Of a DNA stretch of 64,000 nt, positions 1 through 9,418 are shown in pieces. Below the pieces are notes generated by a model. It was not told the origin of the DNA. It did not search any database and saw nothing but the letters and a program-made list of their open reading frames with translations. The stretch is from Phycisphaerales bacterium. GTDB taxonomy: Bacteria; Planctomycetota; Phycisphaerae; Sedimentisphaerales; Anaerobacaceae. How positions within the stretch are numbered: the first letter of the stretch is position 1; each line of letters starts with the position of its first letter. A program made the translations under genes and the position numbers. The stretch lies in the NCBI GenBank assembly GCA_030602885.1, contig JAUVYV010000020.1:1-64000 (forward strand), read 5' to 3'.

Positions 1-10
1 CGAAGAACAT

Positions 11-63
11 GAAGATTCTGAGAATTGGTTTAACCACGGATTGACACGGATTATCACGGATTT
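11..63. repeat. Dispersed degenerate repeat (gaagattctgagaattggtttaaccacggattgacacggattatcacgg)
   Basis: First 23 bp recur at 19214-19236; the 'acacggat/acactgat' units recur near 716-780, 1430-1475 and 18985-19015. Confidence 0.7.
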
Positions 64-1298
64 TTCTTTTTGGGGTTACGGATTTTGGGCTGTTGGGAGC
101 GGTAAAAGACTATGAGATATGGTGAAGGGAGAATTATGTAATGCGAATGGGGGCCTGATGCGGAAGGGTGAGGTCAGAAGTGATCCTCTGTAGCGGGGCA
201 GCCGTGCACCAGACGGTGCTACGGCCAAGTTAGCAATCCCTTCCTCTGTAGCCATGACAAGATAGGGCCGCTCGAGGACAAGCGAGGGTAAACTCCGGCC
301 ACGAAGATTACAGCGGGCAGATTGGCTTTGTGTTCTCGGCATGTACTGCCTGCGTCCACTGAATCGCTACGCGCTTCTCTTTGGGAGCCAATCTTTTGAA
401 TCACCGGCTGAACCAAGTCTGGACGGAGGATTACACGGGGGTCCCGTCGGCCCGCCAGAGAGGGTGGCGGGTGGACGTCAGTAGGTGGCAATGAGACCTA
501 GCGCCAGGAGGAGGGATAGAGTGTCAGTGCCCGCCAGCCCGCCAGTGGCGGGTAAGGTGGATATTTGTTGACGGGGGTGGTGAATGGAGACAGGCGTTCT
601 TCTCAAAGCGAGCTTTTTCAGAACGCTCCGCCTTCGATCACGGAAGCGTGCGCTTCCATTTTTGACCGGCTGAACGAAGTCTGGGGCAGGCACGAAGTAA
701 CAAAAAAAGGTTCAAACCACGGATGGACACGGATACCCCCCCTTGGGGACAAGCTTCGGTAGGCACAAGTTTGCACGGATTTTTTACCGCCGAGGACGCC
801 CTCTGTTGAAAAAACAAGGTAGCAGGCACTCGAGGGTAAACTTCGAGCGCAGAGGGATTCAGTCAGCAGGTGTACTCAGCGCGGGCCTTGCTCCAAACGA
901 GGTTTGTCCGCAGACCCTTTGCCTTCGTCCACATGAGCTACGCTCATAATATGAGCTGACTGAATAATTATTGATTGGCTTTGTGTTCTCGGGATGCACT
1001 GCTTGCCAAGCAAGCTTGTCCGCAGTGCCTTGCCTCGTCCACTGAAACGCTTTGCGTTTCTCCTTTGGAGCCAATCTGTCCTATGGGTGGGTGAATGGAG
1101 ACAGGTGGCAATATCGCTGGAAACAAAGGCCTCATTAAAGAGGCAGCCGTGAGGTGTGCAATTAGAATACAGGGTAAAGGCCATTAATAAGGCGGGCCAA
1201 AGCGAACCCAGTAATACAATATCGCTCGTCTTATGATTACTGGTAAAGTTGGTCGGATATCTTGCCGATTATAGTATTGGAAATTTGGGCATTACTGA

Positions 1299-1328
1299 AA
1301 GGCGCTATATTAAACGGTAGCGCCTTTT
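1299..1328. terminator. Rho-independent terminator-like hairpin AAGGCGCTA-N10-TAGCGCCTTTT
   Basis: 9-bp perfect stem followed by T-run; no convincing ORF immediately upstream. Confidence 0.55.
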
Positions 1329-1499
1329 GGTGTTTTATGGCTTGATGAAGACAACACGAAAAGAATTAGCCACAGAGCACATCGAGGGTCACAGAGATGC
1401 CATTACGAACGAAACGCGGCGAGAACAAGTTTACACTGATTAACACCGATTTTTTAGACACGGACTAACACCACTGATTTTAAAAATGTACCGTTACGC

Positions 1500-2780
1500 C
1501 TATTCTATATGTTTGTACAACGTTTGAATTAATTCGTCTTCTCCCATTATTCTTCTATGATATGCCCCAGATAGCTTGGTTTTTTCTCGACTAATAAAAT
1601 CTTTTTCAATATTCGTTAGTTTTCGATCTTTCGTATTTCTTAAGAATATATCAATAAAAGTCTTTCTTGCTTCATCGAAAATCGACAGAGGGTACATTTC
1701 AAGGAAAGACTCCTTTGATTGCAAGATATCTGCTAACAATATCTCTTTTCTATCATCAGGCAAAGTGTGCCATTTGCTTGGTCGTATGAACCAATGGTCA
1801 CTGCCAAAGATCATAAAGCTTTCAACCATATTTAGAATAGACAGATGGTGTTGGTAATGAAATTTTATGTATTCATCGAATATTTTTTTATTCTTTTTGT
1901 TAGTTGCACATACAATGTAGGTTTCTTTGTTAGTAGGAACAATATTCATAATTAGTAGAAATTCAGTATGAGAACCATTAATTTGTAACTCTGAATTTGC
2001 AAAGCCACACAAAGCTATCGGCAGAATATAATCTATAGTAAGTGCAGAAAAAATTATATCGCTTGATTTGGTATCATTTGTTATTTCGCTAATTATTGTA
2101 TCAGAATATTCTTCTAAGAGGACAAGAGATTTGTTTATATACTTAATCATCTTCTCAAAACTTAGCAATAATTTGTCTCCGCCATTAATTTTTATTCCCT
2201 TGATTTTATCGAGTTCTATATGATTTTTTAATAAACCACTTACATACTTTAAACTTTCTCTTTCAACGACCTTTTCATACTCTCTATATTGTTGATTTAG
2301 AACAAAACTCTCATTTTTCCTAACAACTATTTCACGACAGATTGCTCGATACGATTGCAGCAAAACTTTTTTGTAAGTATCAATTTTTGCATCATTTTCG
2401 TATATCGAAAAAAGCTTTTCATGTTCCTCACAAAATCCCGGAAATACAGAGGCATTATTTATACCGACACTGTTTATCTTTACTTTCAGTTCTTTGCCAT
2501 ATTCATCAACATCTGGTTTTAACACATGTCCATTTTCAGATATTATATTTAATGAAGCGCTCTTGGGAATGGAATGTGACTTTTTTATAGTTCTCTTTGT
2601 GCATGTTGGGTATATACATTGCCTTGACTGTCTGTGGATCTTATTGCTTTTATAAGATATAAATTTGAGAAAGGGGGAATAATATCCGAATTTCTGACAG
2701 TCGAACATATTCTCAGAAATGTTATCTAGTAATGAGTCCAACGCCTTTTCTATTTTTATTTTATTTTCTTCTTTCATCAC
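1500..2780 (-). CDS. Uncharacterised protein with HNH/treble-clef-like Zn motif (CxxxxC...SHSIPK...GFCxxH)
   Basis: 426-aa ORF, AT-rich; motif C-IYPT-C, SHSIPKSASLNIISENGHV, FPGFCEEH. Confidence 0.75.
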   Translation of the reverse strand: MMKEENKIKIEKALDSLLDNISENMFDCQKFGYYSPFLKFISYKSNKIHRQSRQCIYPTCTKRTIKKSHSIPKSASLNIISENGHVLKPDVDEYGKELKVKINSVGINNASVFPGFCEEHEKLFSIYENDAKIDTYKKVLLQSYRAICREIVVRKNESFVLNQQYREYEKVVERESLKYVSGLLKNHIELDKIKGIKINGGDKLLLSFEKMIKYINKSLVLLEEYSDTIISEITNDTKSSDIIFSALTIDYILPIALCGFANSELQINGSHTEFLLIMNIVPTNKETYIVCATNKKNKKIFDEYIKFHYQHHLSILNMVESFMIFGSDHWFIRPSKWHTLPDDRKEILLADILQSKESFLEMYPLSIFDEARKTFIDIFLRNTKDRKLTNIEKDFISREKTKLSGAYHRRIMGEDELIQTLYKHIE

Positions 2781-2922
2781 GTGCAGCTGGTAAAGTAAAG
2801 TTCAACCGAATTGTTGGCTGTTTATTTAAATTTCTACACTCTTTGTGCCCTCGGTAGCTAAACAAACGATTCCGTTTTTTCTTTGCAGATTCTTTCTATT
2901 ATACACAATCATGTGTGCTTCT

Positions 2923-3426
2923 TTATTTTTTTTCGGTGTTATTTGTGCCTTCCGATAGTTTGGCTAAATATGCTTTCAAGTCATCACCCTGAAGTTTTAA
3001 AACTTCTTTCCTCTCTGACGTTACTGATACCCGTACTTTATCTTTAGGCTGGTTACTGGCCTTGGATAGCATTTGAGGAAAAATAGATGGTAGAACATAT
3101 TTTGTACCTTCACCTGGTTGTAGTGGGGACCTCTTGGGCGGATACTCTTTGAAATTCAATGCAAATGTAGTATTTCCAAGTTCTGGCCCTTCATCACCCC
3201 AAGTAAGAGCAACAGATTTTATATAGACGGGGACCTGACCATCATTGTATATTTCGAGTTGGAGAGCTGTCACGTTCTCGCGGGGTTCTATTTGTACAAC
3301 TGTAATTGAAAGGCTCCCTTTTACTCGTTCCTCGTGCTTTTTGCAATAAGTCCATATTTGCCATAAGAGGGATATACCGGCAATTATAAGACCGGTAACC
3401 GCTATTATTGTTGTTATTATTATCAA
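2923..3426 (-). CDS. Membrane-anchored hypothetical protein (single N-terminal TM helix)
   Basis: 167-aa ORF with hydrophobic N-terminus IIITTIIAVTGLIIAGISLLWQIW. Confidence 0.65.
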   Translation of the reverse strand: MIIITTIIAVTGLIIAGISLLWQIWTYCKKHEERVKGSLSITVVQIEPRENVTALQLEIYNDGQVPVYIKSVALTWGDEGPELGNTTFALNFKEYPPKRSPLQPGEGTKYVLPSIFPQMLSKASNQPKDKVRVSVTSERKEVLKLQGDDLKAYLAKLSEGTNNTEKK

Positions 3427-3538
3427 AGCACTATCTACGCAACGATGATCTGTGGTTAAACAAAACTATTGATTTTTGCTACGCAACTGGTTTGTAATTA
3501 TATCTATTGCCGCAAAAACTGCAAGATTTACTTTTTGC

Positions 3539-3585
3539 TCTATTCACTATTCACGAATCCTTTAACGGCAACTCTCTCGCACTAA
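3539..3585. repeat. Dispersed ~47-bp repeat (attcactattcacgaat..ttaacggcaactctctcgc.ctaa)
   Basis: Inverted near-copy at 26641-26685; partial copy 28949-28968. Confidence 0.7.
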
Positions 3586-3743
3586 GCTCCTCAAGTCGGC
3601 TTATCCACCAGCATGCTGGCGAGGCAACAACAGTTTATTTTTCCCCCGCACTACGCTGAGTGCGGGGTCTGCGCTAGTGCTACGACTTTGGACAAGTTCA
3701 TCCGGGAAATTCGGGCTATTATAGGGTGCAAGGTGCAGGTTCT

Positions 3744-3790
3744 GGATTCCCGCTCCCCGCCTGCGCGGGGACAAGCTTCGCGGGAATGAC
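3744..3790. repeat. Nested palindrome: GGATTCCCGC...GCGGGAATGAC enclosing TCCCCGC-ctgc-GCGGGGA
   Basis: Outer and inner inverted repeats read directly; outer arms match the dRS3-like ATTCCC...GGGAAT element also seen at 59030-59051. Confidence 0.75.
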
Positions 3791-3851
3791 AAAAGGGCAT
3801 TCCTTGCGCATGCAACCCCGCAACGCCCTTCGGGGTTGAGGGGGCGAAATA

Positions 3852-4280
3852 GTCGCCTGTGGGACAGGCGAAGTAGGGAAAGCATACCTCCGCCTGCAAC
3901 CCCCGGTGAAACCGGGGGCTAAGGTCGCCTGCGGGGCAGGCGAAGTAGGGAAAGCATACCTCACGCCTGCAACCCCCGGTGAAACCGGGGGCTAAGGTCG
4001 CCTGTGGGACAGGCGAAGTAGGGAAAGCATACCTCCGCCTGCAACCCCCGGTGACCCTCCGTTTGTAGTGTCTGCGGAGCTCACCTCGAGGGCAAGCAAC
4101 CGGGGGCTAAGGTCGCCTGCGGGGCAGGCGAAGTAGGGAAAGCATACCTCCGCCTGCAACCCCCGGTGAAACCGGGGGCTAAGGTCGCCTGCGGGGCAGG
4201 CGATGAGGGTAAGTGGACCTCACGATTGCGCCCCACCGGTGAAACCGGGGGTTATATACGTCGCCTGCAAGGCAGGCGAG
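3852..4280. repeat. Tandem array of ~72-bp units (gtcgcctgcggggcaggcgaagtagggaaagcatacctccgcctgcaacccccggtgaaaccgggggctaag), about 6 copies
   Basis: Unit starts at 3852, 3924, 3997, 4112, 4184, 4260; each complete unit has two hairpins (gcctgcggggcaggc and cccccggtgaaaccggggg). Confidence 0.9.
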
Positions 4281-4549
4281 CGGAATGATCCCCGAAGTCA
4301 AGGACTTCGGTAAAAGGGTAAGCGATCCTCACGCCGGCAACCCCCTTACACCTTCGGCGCTGCCTCAGGCATGAGGGGGCGAAACAAAAGTTGCATAGTA
4401 TCGAAGAGGGGGTATAATAATGGGGATTTTATGATTTTCGATTTTCGCTTACTACCTGCGGGGACAGGTTTGCGATCCCCGCTTAGGGCATGCGAGGACA
4501 AGTTTACGATTGAGAAGGGGAAGAGGAGAGTGCCAGGGTATTCGAAGGT

Positions 4550-4577
4550 GCCCCCGGCCAAAGGCCGGGGCTAAATA
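4550..4577. repeat. Palindromic element gcccccggccaaaggccggggctaaata
   Basis: Same architecture as the hairpin of the 72-bp array and the palindrome inside aroA, including the 'ctaaata' flank. Confidence 0.75.
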
Positions 4578-4591
4578 TGGGTGGTAGAGAG

Positions 4592-5677
4592 ATGCGAGTA
4601 TCTGCGATAGTGGCATTGGTGGTGCTGTTGACGGGAGCGTTTTGCGTTGCGGCGGAGAGCAAGCCGGGGCAGTCGGAGCAGGAGAAGGCGAAGGTACTGC
4701 GTGAGGTTGCGCTTAACTGGGTCAGGGTCGGGACGGCACAGGAGAAGCGAGGGCTTCATTCGGCGGCAGAGAGGTCTTTTCTTGTGGCCAAGGGATATCA
4801 GGAGTATCTGACGGACGCCGAGCACAGGCAGCTCAACGAACGGCTGCAGAAGACGCACAAGCTCGCGGTTGAGCGTGAGGCGGTGCTGGAGCACGTGCGG
4901 ACGGCGAGGGAATTGGTCAGGATGGGTCAGCCCATCAAGGCAAGGGCGCATTTCGAGAAGATTCGTGACAGCGGTTACCTGACGAAGCAGGAGCGGGAGC
5001 TGATAACCGGAGAGCTGAAGAATATCGATGAACATTTCGACGAGCAGCGGGGAGAGGTTACGGAGCTATACAATCGGAGCATAGAATACTACCGAGCAGG
5101 TGAGCTCGAGAAGGCGCGTGAGGGATTTCTGGCGGTGTCGCGGTACGGTCTGCTGGTAGCTCCGGAAGGGCACCGTCCTGAAGATTACCTTGTTCAGATA
5201 GATAATATTCTGATGGAGCGGCTGAGTAATCTTTTACCTTCGGAGACGCGGCCTGCGAATCGTTTTTTGCAGCTTGTGCCTTCGGAGCCGGCGCAAGCTG
5301 TCGGGGACAGTGGTACGGAGGGTGTCGAGGCCGGTCCAGCGCGGAGCGATGAGGCAGAAGGTCAGGAAGAGGTGGTGGATGTTGCCGAGCCGGCGGTGCA
5401 GGAGGGCAGGGCGGCCGAAGAAGAGGTGGGGGAGAAGAGGGCGAGCATTATACGCAGCTACACGAGAGCGGTGCTTACGGATACGGCATCGAAGGTGGCG
5501 GGTTACATAACGAAGGGCGAGTACAATCGGGCGATGGAGGTGGTGAGGAAGGCAGAGGCGGTAGTAAGAGAGAACCGGCAGTTACTCGGCGAGGCGCTTT
5601 ATGAGCAATACACGGGGTGGCTTGGGCAGTTGACGGACAGGATTTTGTCCGACCAAACGGGTGCTCGGGCCAAGTGA
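4592..5677 (+). CDS. Secreted TPR/coiled-coil protein, paralogue of the N-terminal half of the downstream secretin
   Basis: Signal peptide MRVSAIVALVVLLTGAFCVAAES; collinear similarity to residues ~50-400 of the next gene (NW..GT...KRG..SAAE.S...AK.Y..YLT, ELYNRS...GELEKAREGFL, DYLV.IDNIL). Confidence 0.8.
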   Translation: MRVSAIVALVVLLTGAFCVAAESKPGQSEQEKAKVLREVALNWVRVGTAQEKRGLHSAAERSFLVAKGYQEYLTDAEHRQLNERLQKTHKLAVEREAVLEHVRTARELVRMGQPIKARAHFEKIRDSGYLTKQERELITGELKNIDEHFDEQRGEVTELYNRSIEYYRAGELEKAREGFLAVSRYGLLVAPEGHRPEDYLVQIDNILMERLSNLLPSETRPANRFLQLVPSEPAQAVGDSGTEGVEAGPARSDEAEGQEEVVDVAEPAVQEGRAAEEEVGEKRASIIRSYTRAVLTDTASKVAGYITKGEYNRAMEVVRKAEAVVRENRQLLGEALYEQYTGWLGQLTDRILSDQTGARAK

Positions 5678-6122
5678 GGGCGTAATCGTCGCAGGGGCGG
5701 CTGTTTGTCGTGCGTTTTTGGGGGATGTTATTCGGGCGTTTTTGGGCTTTGAAGATGCGCGGGGGGGTCGGGTTTGTCCGGGTGGGGTGGCGTGGAGGTG
5801 CGTTGTCGAAATCACCCTATTTTAACTTTCCGGGGAGGTCGAATTTTTTCTAAATTAACACAGGTATTTTACGTAGATTTTGTGTTTCGTGCTTGATTGC
5901 AGTGCTGTAATGGTTAATAATATAGGACTTAGGTCGTTGTGGGGTGGCTTGTACGGCGTGCAGGGTCGGTGCAAGGATTTTTTGCTTGCAAAAAAGGCCA
6001 TTTCTTTATAGACTGAGGTATCAGAGGTATAACCTTACCTAAAAGTGGCGGGTGTATTACTGATATTGTGTTTTTTTTGAAAAGTTCCTTTGAAAGGTAG
6101 TTTCATTTGGAGGAGGTCGGTT

Positions 6123-9100
6123 TTGGACAGGCGCATATTTTCTAAAAGGCACTTCGGCAGAAAACCCCTATTTGTGCTATTGACGTCACTGGTGCTGGTG
6201 ACGGTCTCTATGAGCGGAGTTGCACGGTCTGAGGACGACAAGGAGAAGGTTGTCCGCCAGGTGGCTCAGAACTGGATTCAGATAGGGACAGAACAGTACA
6301 AGCGAGGGTTCTATTCTGCTGCGGAGAAGTCATTGCTTCGGGCGAAGGATTACGAGGGGTACCTGACGGCATCTGAGCGTGCGATGGTGCAGGAAATCCT
6401 TGCGAAGATTCAGGAGGCGGCGCTCGAGCGCAAGGCAGCAATGGAGGTGATAAAGTCTGCGGACGGATTAGCTGAGCAGCAGAAGCTTGCTCAGGCGCGG
6501 GCGCACCTTGAGACGCTTGCTGCGAGCGAGTTTTTGACCGACGAGGAGCGTCAGGTAATCAAGGCCCGGCTTGAGAAGATCGATTTGCAACTTCGTGAGC
6601 AGAGGCAGGAGATATCGGAGCTTTACAATCGCAGCGTCAAGCATTTCGAGTCGGGTGAGCTGGAGAAGGCGCGTGAAGGATTTTTGAAGACAGCGCGTAG
6701 CGACCTTTTGGTGACGCCTGCGGGTGAATCGCCACAGGACTACCTTGTGAAGATAGACAACATACTTGCCGGCAGGGCAGGTGTAAGTGCGCCGAGCAGT
6801 TCGGTGCTGGCACCGGCAGCGGAGCGCAGGGTCGAGGTGGTTGTGGAGGAGCTGCCGTCTATTGCAATTGAGCCGGAGCGCAGGGTCGAGGTGGTTGTGG
6901 AGGAGCTGCCGTCTATTGCGATTGAGCCGGAGCCGGTGGTATCGGCGGTGCCGATTGAGCCGGCGGCGGTTGCTGCAGAGCGGGCGCCTGGTGCGGGCGT
7001 GGGCGGTGACGGCGGTTATATAAACGAAATCAACCGCAGGAGAGATGTGATACGAGGCAGGGTCAAGGCGGTTGTCACGGATGCCCTGGCGAAGGGGCAG
7101 AACTATATGGGTCTGGCGGAGTATGACAAGGCCAAGGAGGTGGTGGAGCAGGCACAACGTGTTGTGTACGAGAACAATCTACACCTTGGTGATTATCTTT
7201 TCAATCAGTACAGCGGTTTGCTGAGGCAGATGTCGGAGAGGATAAGCGAGGGTGAGGCGGCACAGGCGGAGTGGATGGAGCAAGAGAAGCGGACGCGAGC
7301 GGCTGTGTCGCAGCAGGAGCATAAGGAGCGGATGGCGGCTGAGCGGGCGAAAAGGATAACGGACCTTCTGGAGAATGCACGTAATTTCCAAAAGGAGCGG
7401 CGTTATGAGGAAGCGCTGGGGCAGTTAGGGATATTGCTTACGCTGGATCCTCTGCACGACGAGGCGTTGCTGCAGAAGCAGCTTCTGGAGACGACGGTCA
7501 GCTTTCGCAAGCAGCTTGAGCTGAAACAGGAGAAGGGCAAAGAGCGTGCCAGTATACTTCTTAAGACTGAAGAGGCGGGGATTCCGTATGCCGAGGAGAT
7601 GACGCATCCGAAGGACTGGAGGGAGATAGTAGCGAGTCAGTGGCGTCAGCCGGAAGAGGCGATAGGTGAGGATCCGCTTGATGCGGCAGTTGAGAAGCAG
7701 CTTGATGAGATAGTGGATCTTTCGGATTTGTCACCGGAGATGCCACTTAGTGAGGCAATAGAGGTATTGGAGAGCTCGGTTGCGCCGCCTTTGGAGATAC
7801 AGGTGAACTGGGGTGATTTGTATAACAATGCGGACATAGACCAAACTACGGCGATTAACATGGACCCGGTGCGGGGCAGGCCTCTCAGGGTAGCATTGGA
7901 CCTTCTTCTTGATGCGGTCTCAGGTGGAATAGTTGAGCTTGACTATGTCATCAGAGGTGGTGTGATAGTTGTGGCGACGAAAGATTCACTTCCGAGTGAC
8001 TACGAGCTTCGCGTTTATGATGTGACAATTCTTGTCGGTCGTCCGGCCGACTACTATGTCAGCGCCAGCGGTGGCGGCGGTGGTGGCGGCGGCATGGGTG
8101 GCGGCGGCATGGGCGGCGGCGGTGGCGGCGGTGGCGGCGGCGGTGGCGGCGGCATGGGCGGCGGCGGTAGCGGCGGCGGCCAGCAGGGGGGAATTGCAAT
8201 GGAGTGGTTCTACGAGCAGGAGCAGGAGCTTGACAGGGATACGCTTCGGCAGGAGGCGCAGGAGCGGATGGATAGTCTGCTCGATATTATTCAGGAAAAC
8301 GTTGACCGAAACAGCTGGGATGTTTATGGAGGCGAGGCAACGATAACGCCCTATCAGATCAAAAAGCTTGTTGTCTATCAGACGCCGGACAACCATCGTC
8401 AGATAGTCAAGCTTCTTCGGGACATGCGTAAATCGCTCGGCGACCAGGTGGCCATTGAGGCGAGGTTCCTGTTGGTGGGTGAGAATTTCATCGAGGAGAT
8501 CGGGATTGATGTGGATGCTCGTGTGTGGTTTGGCAACGAGATGGAATGGTCGAATTGGCGGATGGGTTCGTTTGAAGCGGTAGCTCCGCAGCCGTCCGGT
8601 CTTCCGGGCAGCTGGGATTTCGGAGAGGTTGAGTGGCCGACCGGTTTGGGAGAGACAATTCGCGGCGGAGCGATGTTAGGGAGCTTTGGCGGCTCGATTC
8701 TTGATACATTGCAGGCGAACTTTCTTATCCGAGCGACGCAGGCGCACCGTGATGCTGAGTCGTTAGTGGCTCCGAAGGTTACGGTGTTGAGCGGAGAATC
8801 TGCGACGCTGCAGGTACGCAGGACGATTCGCTATGCGATTCCGCCGGACATTTCCACCATGGGCGGCACAACTGGCGGCATCGCTGGTGGCGTCGCTGGC
8901 GGCATCGGTGGCGGCTCACAGGGTCTGACTCAGAATATCTGGTATATACCGACGGGCCCGACGCTCAATATAACACCGACAATAACACATGATAAGAAGC
9001 ACGTTGTGCTGAACATAGTGGCTGAACTGTGGGATTTTCTTGGCTTTGACAAGCAGACGATTGAGGCGCCGATACCGGCAGGTGTTGGCGTTGCGCCGCA

Positions 9101-9392
9101 GGTCCTCGAATACGACATATCTCTTCCTCAGACGGAGAGGTCGAGGGTGAAGACAAGGGTAAGCGTTCCAGACAGAGGGACGCTGCTTTTGGGCGGTCTT
9201 AAGACGACGTCGAAAGAGGACAAGGAAGCGGGCGTACCGATACTGAGCAAGATCCCGGGTATTGGTCGGTTGTTCACGAACCGCAGCAAGGTGAGCGACC
9301 AGAAGGTTCTGTTAATACTGGTCAAGCCGACGATTATATTGCAGGAGGAGGCCGATGCGGAGGCCATAGCCGCTATGGAGGGCATGTTTTGA
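6123..9392 (+). CDS. Secretin-domain protein (GspD/PilQ-like) with N-terminal TPR region and Gly-rich tract
   Basis: C-terminal VAPKVTVLSGESATLQV, PTGPTLNITPTI, VSVPDRGTLLLGGL, GVPILSKIPGIGRLFTNR, LLILVKPTII are secretin signatures; TTG start with GGAGGAGG SD at 6109-6116. Confidence 0.9.
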   Translation: MDRRIFSKRHFGRKPLFVLLTSLVLVTVSMSGVARSEDDKEKVVRQVAQNWIQIGTEQYKRGFYSAAEKSLLRAKDYEGYLTASERAMVQEILAKIQEAALERKAAMEVIKSADGLAEQQKLAQARAHLETLAASEFLTDEERQVIKARLEKIDLQLREQRQEISELYNRSVKHFESGELEKAREGFLKTARSDLLVTPAGESPQDYLVKIDNILAGRAGVSAPSSSVLAPAAERRVEVVVEELPSIAIEPERRVEVVVEELPSIAIEPEPVVSAVPIEPAAVAAERAPGAGVGGDGGYINEINRRRDVIRGRVKAVVTDALAKGQNYMGLAEYDKAKEVVEQAQRVVYENNLHLGDYLFNQYSGLLRQMSERISEGEAAQAEWMEQEKRTRAAVSQQEHKERMAAERAKRITDLLENARNFQKERRYEEALGQLGILLTLDPLHDEALLQKQLLETTVSFRKQLELKQEKGKERASILLKTEEAGIPYAEEMTHPKDWREIVASQWRQPEEAIGEDPLDAAVEKQLDEIVDLSDLSPEMPLSEAIEVLESSVAPPLEIQVNWGDLYNNADIDQTTAINMDPVRGRPLRVALDLLLDAVSGGIVELDYVIRGGVIVVATKDSLPSDYELRVYDVTILVGRPADYYVSASGGGGGGGGMGGGGMGGGGGGGGGGGGGGMGGGGSGGGQQGGIAMEWFYEQEQELDRDTLRQEAQERMDSLLDIIQENVDRNSWDVYGGEATITPYQIKKLVVYQTPDNHRQIVKLLRDMRKSLGDQVAIEARFLLVGENFIEEIGIDVDARVWFGNEMEWSNWRMGSFEAVAPQPSGLPGSWDFGEVEWPTGLGETIRGGAMLGSFGGSILDTLQANFLIRATQAHRDAESLVAPKVTVLSGESATLQVRRTIRYAIPPDISTMGGTTGGIAGGVAGGIGGGSQGLTQNIWYIPTGPTLNITPTITHDKKHVVLNIVAELWDFLGFDKQTIEAPIPAGVGVAPQVLEYDISLPQTERSRVKTRVSVPDRGTLLLGGLKTTSKEDKEAGVPILSKIPGIGRLFTNRSKVSDQKVLLILVKPTIILQEEADAEAIAAMEGMF
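6822..6929 (+). repeat. 54-bp direct tandem duplication within the secretin CDS (2 copies)
   Basis: Encodes ERRVEVVVEELPSIAIEP twice; units start 6822 and 6876. Confidence 0.9.
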
Positions 9393-9418
9393 TAGTAAAG
9401 CAATTTTCCGGGGGAAGC

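Noticed and set aside
76-1184. Small ORFs in the first 1.2 kb
   Set aside because: They consist of repeat-derived sequence (e.g. LVLERPYLV, RREACPRAGGE-type translations); no homology pattern or RBS.
3601-3964. Minus-strand 81-94 aa ORFs over the repeat array
   Set aside because: Translations of the 72-bp repeat (YAFPTSPAPQAT repeats), not genes.
3852-4280. CRISPR-like array
   Set aside because: Units are contiguous ~72-bp repeats with no unique spacers and no cas genes nearby; better explained as amplified REP-like palindromes.
8032-8396. Ala-rich ORFs in alternate frames of the Gly-rich tract
   Set aside because: By-products of (GGC)n in other frames of the secretin gene.
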